Shown here piece after piece: positions 58,462 to 64,000 of a stretch of DNA of 64,000 nucleotides; within the stretch, counting starts at the first letter, position 1, and each line of letters starts with the position of its first letter. The DNA lies in contig NZ_PEBD01000010.1 of assembly GCF_002735905.1 (NCBI RefSeq), positions 1,178,001 through 1,242,000 of the forward strand, given 5' to 3'. This stretch comes from Williamsia muralis. Lineage in GTDB: Bacteria; Actinomycetota; Actinomycetes; Mycobacteriales; Mycobacteriaceae. The notes beneath the pieces were generated by a model. It was not told the DNA's origin. It made no database searches and saw only the letters and a program-made list of their open reading frames with translations. Both the position numbers and the translations under genes were made by a program.

Positions 58462-59292
58462 GTGCGTGAAACGGATCCGGACCTGCTGATCGACTTCGAG
58501 GATGTCGCCCTGCGACGCTCCGGCAACACCTTGGTGGGGCCGATCACCTGGAAGGTGGAACTGGACGAACGGTGGGTGATCCTCGGTCCCAACGGGGCCG
58601 GGAAGACCTCGCTGATGCGCATGGCCGCCGCACAGACTCATCCGAGCAGCGGAAGCGCGTTCCTGCTGGGCGAGCAGGTCGGTCGCACCGAGATGAGAGA
58701 ACTCACCACTCGTATCGGCGTCACGTCAGCGTTGCTCGGCGAACGCATCCCCGATGACGAGAGGGTGAGTGACCTCGTCATCTCAGCCGGCTACTCGGTG
58801 CTTGGGCGATGGAAAGAGGAGTACGACCAGGTCGACCGCGAACAGGCCCTGGAAACCCTCGAATCGATGGGTGCCGAACACCTCGCCGACCGCACCTTCG
58901 GCACATTGTCCGAGGGCGAGCGCAAACGGGTTCTGGTCGCGCGTGCCCTGATGATCAATCCCGAGCTGCTCCTTCTCGATGAACCGGCCGCAGGGCTCGA
59001 CCTGGGTGGGCGCGAAGAACTGGTCGCGAGACTCGAGGTCCTCGCCGCCGACCCCGACGCCCCGGCGATCGTACTGGTGACACATCACGTGGAAGAGATC
59101 CCGAACGGGTTCACACATGCGATGCTCCTGAAGGAAGGTGCGGTGGTCTCCCAAGGCCTGATCGAGGATGTGGTCACGTCGGAGAACCTGTCGAGCGCCT
59201 TCAGTCAGTCGATCGTGCTGACCAACACCGGCGGTCGTTTCTTCGCTCGACGGGCACGTCGCGCGGGCGGCCATCGGCGGCGTGCCGAATGA
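58462..59292 (+). CDS. ABC transporter ATP-binding protein (Rv3041c-like, YlmA type)
   Basis: 276 residues. Walker A GPNGAGKTS, signature LSEGERKRV, Walker B LLLLDEPAAGLD, H-loop VTHHVEEIP. No permease is adjacent. The Rv3041c-type ATPases lie after serB2 in mycobacteria and form a soluble, possibly export-linked group. The start is uncertain between GTG 58444 and GTG 58462; the latter gives VRETDPDLLIDFEDV as in homologs. Confidence 0.9.
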   Translation: MRETDPDLLIDFEDVALRRSGNTLVGPITWKVELDERWVILGPNGAGKTSLMRMAAAQTHPSSGSAFLLGEQVGRTEMRELTTRIGVTSALLGERIPDDERVSDLVISAGYSVLGRWKEEYDQVDREQALETLESMGAEHLADRTFGTLSEGERKRVLVARALMINPELLLLDEPAAGLDLGGREELVARLEVLAADPDAPAIVLVTHHVEEIPNGFTHAMLLKEGAVVSQGLIEDVVTSENLSSAFSQSIVLTNTGGRFFARRARRAGGHRRRAE

Positions 59293-60098
59293 CGTTCGGA
59301 CAGGTCTCCGATCCCGATTCCGTCCCTCTTCGCGATGCGGCAACGGTGGTTCTCGTCCGCGGCGGAGTGGATGGGCGGCCCATCGAAGTCTTCCTGATGC
59401 GGCGGGTCAAGCAGATGGCGTTTGCCGGGGGGATGACAGTGTTCCCGGGTGGCGGCGTGGACCGCCGTGACGCCGAGGCTGATCTCGCGTGGATCGGGCC
59501 CGACGAGCACTGGTGGGCGGAGCGCTTCAACACCGATGCCGCGACAGCACAGGCTTTGGTGTGCGCGGCCGTTCGTGAGCTGTTCGAGGAATGCGGTGTG
59601 CTGCTCGCCGCACGCGCGGATGGCACGTTCCCCGACACCTCTGCCCTCACCGCCGAGAGGGCGGCTCTCGTCGACAAGTCGTTGTCGTTCGCGCAGTTCC
59701 TCCGTGAGCACGACCTGTCGTTGCGCGCGGACCTGTTGCGCCCGCTCGCACACTGGATCACGCCGATCGGGGAGAGCCGTCGCTACGACACCAGGTTCTT
59801 CCTTGCTGCTCTGCCCGAAGGCCAGCAGGCGGACGGTGAGACCACCGAGGCCGCGGAGACGGCGTGGGCGACGCCTAGGGCGGCGCTCGAGGCCTGGGAC
59901 GACGGGAAACACTTTCTGTTGCCGCCCACCTGGACTCAACTCAAGGAGATCAGCTCCTACGGAAGTCTTGCCGATCTGCTCGCGGCCGAACGCGAGATCG
60001 AGACGATCCTCCCTGAGGTCGTGTCGACCGGCGAGCGGATGCGTGTCCGGTTCGACGGGGAATCCGACTACCGCCGCTACCGGACGGACCTGGCCTGA
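59289..60098 (+). CDS. Nudix hydrolase (Rv3040c-like)
   Basis: 269 residues. FLMRRVKQMAFAGGMTVFPGGGVD precedes a Nudix box region split by an insertion (ERFNTDAATAQALVCAAVRELFEECGVLL); this split box is typical of the NUDT7/8/19 CoA-diphosphatase-like class. ATG overlaps the ABC gene stop (ATGA). Position before echA matches mycobacteria. Substrate may be acyl-CoA. Confidence 0.88.
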   Translation: MTFGQVSDPDSVPLRDAATVVLVRGGVDGRPIEVFLMRRVKQMAFAGGMTVFPGGGVDRRDAEADLAWIGPDEHWWAERFNTDAATAQALVCAAVRELFEECGVLLAARADGTFPDTSALTAERAALVDKSLSFAQFLREHDLSLRADLLRPLAHWITPIGESRRYDTRFFLAALPEGQQADGETTEAAETAWATPRAALEAWDDGKHFLLPPTWTQLKEISSYGSLADLLAAEREIETILPEVVSTGERMRVRFDGESDYRRYRTDLA

Positions 60099-60102
60099 TG
60101 GG

Positions 60103-61068
60103 TCACTCGGGCTCGGGCGGCGGTGAGGCTCCCTCCCGCTCGTCGCGGTCGGCCCATTCGAGGAGTGTGTCCAGCCGGTAGGCGTGGTCGTCGATCGCCG
60201 AATGCAGGTCACCGAGTTCGGCAAACCGGGCTGGAACCGTCGCGATCGTGAACTCTTTCGGTTCCACATCGTCGATCTCGTCCCAGCGGATCGGGGTCGA
60301 CACCGTTCCCTCCGGGTTGCCCCGAACCGAGTAGGCGCTCGCGATCGTGTGGTCGCGGGTGTTCTGGTTGTAGTCGACGAACACCGCGGCCGGGTCGCGG
60401 TCCTTGCGCCACCAGGTGGTGGTCACGTCGTCGGGGGCGCGGCGTTCCACCTCCCGGGCAAAGGCGTGCGCTGCGCGGCGGACGTCGGCGAAGCCCCACT
60501 CGGGCTCGATCCGAACGTAGATGTGCAGGCCTGAGCCGCCGGATGTCTTCGGATAGCCCGTCATGCCCAACTCATCGAGTACCTCGTGGGCGACGTGTGC
60601 ACTGCGGCGGACCCGGTCGAACGGGCAGTCGGGCATCGGGTCGAGGTCGATGCGCCATTCGTCGGGCTTCTCGGTGTCGAAACGACGCGAGTTCCACGGA
60701 TGGAACTCGACGGTCGACATCTGGACCGCCCAGATGACACTGCCCAATTCGGTGACGCAGACCTCGTCGGCAGTCCGGCCGAATCGGGGGAAGTAGATGT
60801 TCACGGTCTCGAGCCAGGGAGGTGCTCCGGACGGGATGCGCTTCTGATGCACCTTCTGCCCGGCAACACCCTTGGGATACCGGTGCAACATGCACGGCCT
60901 GTCGAGCAGGGCGCGAACGATTCCGTCACCGACTGCGAGGTAGTAGTTGACCAGATCCAGCTTGGTCTCGCCCCGGGCAGGGAAATACACCCGTTCAGGA
61001 CTCGATACGCGCACGACGCGGTCGCCCACGGAGATCTCGATCGGCTCGCCGTGCGAGCTAGCTGCCAT
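60103..61068 (-). CDS. LigD-type primase-polymerase (stand-alone)
   Basis: 321 residues, archaeo-eukaryotic primase fold as in the LigD Pol domain. RIDLDPMPDCPFDRV has the metal-binding DxD; SGGSGLHIYVRI and YNQNTRDHTIASAYSVRGNPEGTVSTP are conserved. No ligase or nuclease domain is attached, as in PolD/Prim-PolC proteins working in NHEJ or base excision. TACTGT six bases before the ATG suggests a leaderless message. It is divergent from echA. Confidence 0.9.
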   Translation of the reverse strand: MAASSHGEPIEISVGDRVVRVSSPERVYFPARGETKLDLVNYYLAVGDGIVRALLDRPCMLHRYPKGVAGQKVHQKRIPSGAPPWLETVNIYFPRFGRTADEVCVTELGSVIWAVQMSTVEFHPWNSRRFDTEKPDEWRIDLDPMPDCPFDRVRRSAHVAHEVLDELGMTGYPKTSGGSGLHIYVRIEPEWGFADVRRAAHAFAREVERRAPDDVTTTWWRKDRDPAAVFVDYNQNTRDHTIASAYSVRGNPEGTVSTPIRWDEIDDVEPKEFTIATVPARFAELGDLHSAIDDHAYRLDTLLEWADRDEREGASPPPEPE

Positions 61069-61088
61069 CCCCCGACAGTAGGGGATGG
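61065..61088. promoter_or_regulatory. inverted repeat over the start of the primase-polymerase gene
   Basis: CCATCCCC (61065-61072) and GGGGATGG (61081-61088), perfect 8-bp arms, cover the ATG 61068-61066 and the -10 TACTGT (61075-61080). A protein bound here would block the promoter. Confidence 0.4.
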
Positions 61089-61101
61089 ACCGGACACCCG
61101 G

Positions 61102-61107
61102 TAGCCT
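61102..61107 (+). promoter_or_regulatory. -10 hexamer of echA (leaderless)
   Basis: TAGCCT, seven bases before ATG 61115. It is 22 bases from the divergent -10 of the primase-polymerase gene. Confidence 0.4.
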
Positions 61108-61114
61108 CCGATAC

Positions 61115-61903
61115 ATGCCTGAGTTCGTCACATTGCAGACGTCCGACGAGTTCCCCGGGGTCGGCACGATTCTTCTCAACCGCCCCCCGATGAATGCTCT
61201 GAGCCGGCAGGTGCAGAGTGAATTGGCCGACGCCGCTCGCGAAGCCACCCGCCGTGACGACATCAAATCGGTTGTTGTCTATGGCGGACCGAAAGTGCTT
61301 GCCGCAGGGGCCGACATTAAAGAGATGAACGACATGACCTACGCCGAGATGCGTAAGGTCGCCGGTCAATTGCAGGACGGTCTGAGTTCCATCGCCGCCA
61401 TTCCCAAACCGACCGTTGCGGCCATCACGGGGTACGCCCTCGGCGGCGGGCTGGAAGTTGCGCTCGGTGCCGATCGCCGGATCGCCGGCGACAATGCGAA
61501 GCTCGGCGTTCCTGAGATCCTTCTCGGCGTCATCCCGGGCGGTGGGGGCACCCAGCGATTGGCGCGGCTGATAGGGCCCGCCAAGGCCAAGGACATGGTG
61601 TTCACGGGCCGATTCGTCGGCGCCGCCGAGGCCCTGCAGATCGGGCTCGTCGACGAGGTCGTCGCTCCGGACGAGGTCTACAACGCGGCGCTTCGGTGGG
61701 CGTCGAAGTTCTCGGGTGCGGCCAGCGTGGCGCTTGCCGCGGCCAAGGCGGCCATCGACCAGGGTCTCGACGTCGACCTGCGCACCGGCCTGAAGATCGA
61801 GGAGCATCTGTTCGCCGCGTTGTTCTCCACCGACGACCGGGCGATCGGCATGGCGTCGTTTGTCGAGAACGGCCCGGGCAAAGCAGAGTTCACGGGCAAA
61901 TGA
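61115..61903 (+). CDS. enoyl-CoA hydratase (EchA17-like)
   Basis: 262 residues, crotonase fold. ITGYALGGGLEVALGADRRIAG and LGVPEILLGVIPGGGGTQRLAR hold the oxyanion and catalytic Glu. It hydrates 2-enoyl-CoA in beta-oxidation. In M. tuberculosis echA17 sits after the Rv3040c Nudix. The stop overlaps the methyltransferase start (ATGA). Confidence 0.92.
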   Translation: MPEFVTLQTSDEFPGVGTILLNRPPMNALSRQVQSELADAAREATRRDDIKSVVVYGGPKVLAAGADIKEMNDMTYAEMRKVAGQLQDGLSSIAAIPKPTVAAITGYALGGGLEVALGADRRIAGDNAKLGVPEILLGVIPGGGGTQRLARLIGPAKAKDMVFTGRFVGAAEALQIGLVDEVVAPDEVYNAALRWASKFSGAASVALAAAKAAIDQGLDVDLRTGLKIEEHLFAALFSTDDRAIGMASFVENGPGKAEFTGK

Positions 61904-62898
61904 GTATCGATCCGAAAGCAGTTGTGGAACCAATGACTTCGCCGACCAGTGATCCCGCTCCCAACCCGCATGCCACTGCGGACGAGGTCGAGGCCGCACT
62001 CGCAGACACCAAGCTCGCGCAGGTTCTCTACCACGACTGGGAAGCCGAGACCTACGACGATAAGTGGTCGATCAGCTACGACGAGCGCTGCATCGACTAC
62101 GCCAGAGGTCGCTTCGACGCCGTTGCGGCCGACCAGCCGTTGCCGTACGGGCATGCGCTCGAATTGGGTTGTGGCACAGGATTTTTCCTGCTCAATCTCA
62201 TGCAGGGTGGGATCGCGACTAAAGGTTCGGTGACCGATCTGTCGCCGGGCATGGTGAAGGTGGCCTTGCGCAACGCGGCGAACCTGGGCCTCGACGTCGA
62301 TGGCCGGGTGGCCGATGCGGAGACGATTCCCTACGACGACAACACCTTCGATCTCGTGGTGGGTCATGCTGTGCTCCATCACATCCCCGACGTCGAGAAG
62401 TCGCTGCGCGAGGTGCTGCGAGTACTCAAACCCGGGGGTCGGTTCATCTTCGCCGGCGAACCGTCGACCATCGGTGACTTCTACGCACGGTGGCTCTCGC
62501 GTGCCACGTGGGCAGCGACGACGAAGGTCACCAAACTGGGTCCATTGCAAGGCTGGCGCCGACCGCAGGCCGAACTCGACGAGTCGTCGCGCGCTGCGGC
62601 GCTCGAGGCCGTCGTCGACATCCACACCTTCGATCCCAGTGACCTCGAGCGGATGTCGACATCTGCCGGAGCTGTGAACGTGAAGACCGCAACCGAAGAG
62701 TTTGCCGCCGCCATGCTGGGCTGGCCGGTTCGGACCTTCGAGGCCGCCGTTCCGCCGGAAAAGCTGGGCTGGGGCTGGGCGCGGTTCGCGTTCGGCGGCT
62801 GGAAGCGGCTCACCTGGGTGGACGAGAACATCTTGCGAAAAGTGGTGCCGCCCAAGTTTTTCTACAACGTGATCATCACGGGCACCAAGCCGGAGTAG
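61900..62898 (+). CDS. SAM-dependent class I methyltransferase (Rv3038c/Rv3037c-like)
   Basis: 332 residues. SAM motif I ALELGCGTGFFLLNL, motif II TDLSPGMVKVALRNAANLG, VLHHIPDVEKSLREVLRVLKPGGRF. The C-terminal 120 residues contain WDENILRKVVPPKFF-type end (VDENILRKVVPPKFF). Product probably a lipid or small-molecule methyltransferase; substrate unknown. The ATG overlaps the echA stop; ATG 61933 is an alternative start. Confidence 0.88.
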   Translation: MSIDPKAVVEPMTSPTSDPAPNPHATADEVEAALADTKLAQVLYHDWEAETYDDKWSISYDERCIDYARGRFDAVAADQPLPYGHALELGCGTGFFLLNLMQGGIATKGSVTDLSPGMVKVALRNAANLGLDVDGRVADAETIPYDDNTFDLVVGHAVLHHIPDVEKSLREVLRVLKPGGRFIFAGEPSTIGDFYARWLSRATWAATTKVTKLGPLQGWRRPQAELDESSRAAALEAVVDIHTFDPSDLERMSTSAGAVNVKTATEEFAAAMLGWPVRTFEAAVPPEKLGWGWARFAFGGWKRLTWVDENILRKVVPPKFFYNVIITGTKPE

Positions 62899-62920
62899 TC
62901 TCCCACACCTGCGAGTAACC

Positions 62921-62974
62921 TCCGACCGGAAGTGTCGGAAATAATTGACATGTCGGTAATCTCCGACATATCGT
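62921..62974 (+). promoter_or_regulatory. promoter with embedded ArsR operator
   Basis: TTGACA (62945-62950) and TATCGT (62969-62974) are separated by exactly TGTCGGTAATCTCCGACA, an 18-base inverted repeat. A second inverted repeat TCCGAC/GTCGGA (62921-62939) lies upstream. GTG 62982 is seven bases after the -10, so transcription is leaderless. Confidence 0.7.
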
Positions 62975-62981
62975 GGTTGTC

Positions 62982-63296
62982 GTGACCACGACAGACGACG
63001 TCTTCGCGGCGTTGGCGAGTCCGGTGCGCCGCAGACTTCTGGAGATACTCGCCGAGCAGCCACAGTCCGCAGGTGCGCTCAGCGATCAGTTCGCGCTGAG
63101 CCGGCCTGCGGTGGCCGAGCACCTAAGGGTGTTGCGAGAGGCCGGACTTGTGGCCGACAAGGCTTCCGGCCGACGGCGCATCTACGAGTTGACGCCAGAA
63201 CCCCTGGCCGACCTCGGTGAGTGGTTGCATCCCTTCGAGAAGTACTGGCGGGGGCGTCTGTCGTCCCTTGCCGACATTGCAAAGGATGTGGAATGA
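62982..63296 (+). CDS. ArsR-family repressor
   Basis: 104 residues. FAALASPVRRRLLEILAEQPQSAGALSDQFALSRPAVAEHLRVLREAGLV is the winged helix of ArsR; the family paired with SRPBCC proteins lacks arsenic Cys residues, as here. The GTG at 62982 is preferred, seven bases from the -10. The operator fills the promoter spacer, so autorepression is likely. The stop overlaps the SRPBCC gene (ATGA). Confidence 0.9.
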   Translation: MTTTDDVFAALASPVRRRLLEILAEQPQSAGALSDQFALSRPAVAEHLRVLREAGLVADKASGRRRIYELTPEPLADLGEWLHPFEKYWRGRLSSLADIAKDVE

Positions 63297-63700
63297 CGGA
63301 AACGACTGTTGCCTCGATCAAGCTCGATCAATTCGTGCAGGCCGAACCTCGGAAGGTGTGGCGGACGCTCACCGAACCGGAGCTCCTGGAGAAGTGGTGG
63401 GTGCCCGGCGACATCTCGGCCGAGGTGGGTCACGAGTTCACCCTGGAGATGCCCGGATTCGGCCGTCAGCCGTGCAAAATCCTTCGGTCAGAGCCGTTTT
63501 CGCTGCTGAGCTACAGCTTCACCCCGCAGTGGACCCTGACATGGACGCTGGTGCCGGAGGGCAGGGGGACACGCCTACTGCTCGAGCATTCCGGTTTTGA
63601 TCTGGACGACGCCAGGATGGCCGCCGCGTTCGATCGGATGGGGCCTGGATGGCAGGGCAGCATCCTGCCGCTACTCGCCGAGACGGCCCAATCTCTCTAG
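63293..63700 (+). CDS. SRPBCC (AHSA1-type) protein
   Basis: 135 residues. IKLDQFVQAEPRKVWRTLTEPELLEKWWVPGDI and LLSYSFTPQWTLTWTLVPEGRGTRLLLEHSGF are AHSA1/START-like. Such proteins are co-encoded with ArsR regulators and may bind a hydrophobic ligand. ATG overlaps the ArsR stop (ATGA). Function unknown. Confidence 0.9.
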   Translation: MTETTVASIKLDQFVQAEPRKVWRTLTEPELLEKWWVPGDISAEVGHEFTLEMPGFGRQPCKILRSEPFSLLSYSFTPQWTLTWTLVPEGRGTRLLLEHSGFDLDDARMAAAFDRMGPGWQGSILPLLAETAQSL

Positions 63701-63704
63701 CGGG

Positions 63705-64000
63705 TCAGCAGGTGGCCACGATCTGGGCCATGGCTTGCTTCTCGGCTTCCGTGACCCACAGGCTGTAGCGCGCCTTGACGTCGATCTGCCGGGACACATA
63801 GGTGCAACGGTAGGACTTGTTGGGTGGAAGCCAGGTGGCCGCATCGCCTGCGCCCTTGCTCTGGTTGGTCGGCCCGTCGGTGGCCTGCAGATTGGCCGGG
63901 TCGTTCGCGAAGTCTGTCCGTTTGGCGCGGTCCCATTGCGCTGCTCCCTTCTGCCAGGCGTCGGACAGCGCCACCACGTGGTCGATTTGCACTGCGGGAG
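63705..64000 (-). CDS. HNH endonuclease family protein, C-terminal part (cut by right edge)
   Basis: The visible C-terminal 97 residues continue past the right edge. QIDHVVALSDAWQKGAAQW starts the HNH-like fold (DHVV as in DUF1524/GmrSD-C), then FANDPANLQATDGPTNQSKGAGDAATWLPPNKSYRCTYVSRQIDVKARYSLWV. Proteins like this are secreted HNH nucleases of actinobacteria. The N-terminus is outside the window, so signal peptide cannot be checked. The two Cys at the end may form a disulfide. Confidence 0.85.
   Translation of the reverse strand, partial: PAVQIDHVVALSDAWQKGAAQWDRAKRTDFANDPANLQATDGPTNQSKGAGDAATWLPPNKSYRCTYVSRQIDVKARYSLWVTEAEKQAMAQIVATC

Overview
The window is high-GC DNA from a member of the Mycobacteriales, most likely a Gordonia/Williamsia-type organism. 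The evidence is gene content and order. Blocks matching three regions of the Mycobacterium tuberculosis chromosome are joined here: typA-lpqW-mshB-fbiC and fdxC to dapD-dapE-fadD6-folP2-gpgS-glgA-glgC; fbiA-fbiB-whiB2-manB-tobH-manA; and nrdHIEF-fecB-ctaD-serB2-ABC-nudix-echA. F420, mycothiol, methylglucose-lipopolysaccharide precursor, type VII secretion and WhiB genes all point to the same order. I saw no rRNA, tRNA, CRISPR array, prophage or insertion sequence.

Layout. 1-1563: two related exported proteins (minus strand), the first cut by the left edge. 1839-5967: thiamine-type ABC importer and a MutT-like Nudix. 5939-11502: a Cys-rich small protein behind an IdeR-like box, then typA, lpqW, mshB and a small membrane protein. 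11528-15558: fbiC, an unassigned protein, and a cysteine dioxygenase/rhodanese pair (minus strand) behind a Cys-codon leader ORF. 15891-17340: ferredoxin and dapC. 17509-19467: a translationally coupled DUF692 (MNIO) locus with two membrane-anchored, Cys-rich tail proteins. 19500-27472: dapD, an AraC regulator, dapE, two LOG-family proteins, fadD6, folP2 and gpgS. 27568-29227: a KstR-like operator with an SDR/acetoacetate-decarboxylase pair. 29235-33238: small conserved proteins, an RlmA-like methyltransferase, and divergent glgA and glgC. 33235-36144: F420 operon fbiA-fbiB-nudix. 36489-42996: whiB2, conserved actinobacterial proteins, a PAP2 enzyme, manB-tobH-manA. 43015-46346: divergent eccE and eccB separated by a 35-bp tandem repeat. 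46387-52215: TetR/FMN-reductase pair, then NrdR-controlled nrdHIEF. 52296-64000: carbonic anhydrase, FecB-like lipoprotein, ctaD, serB, a PTH2-domain protein, DUF985 cupin, ABC ATPase, Nudix, LigD-type primase-polymerase, enoyl-CoA hydratase, methyltransferase, an ArsR/SRPBCC pair, and a partial HNH nuclease.

How the genes fit together. The window carries cofactor F420 assembly (fbiA, fbiB, fbiC), lysine/diaminopimelate synthesis (dapC, dapD, dapE), glycogen/glucan precursors (glgA, glgC, gpgS), mannose activation for lipoglycans (manB, manA, lpqW), and deoxyribonucleotide supply (nrdHIEF). The best candidate for an undescribed system is the DUF692 locus at 17509-19467. Next are the cysteine-sensing leader at 15554-15660 and an FbiC whose CofH half is shortened and diverged. 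Many genes appear leaderless: a TANNNT-type -10 lies 6-8 bases before the start codon.
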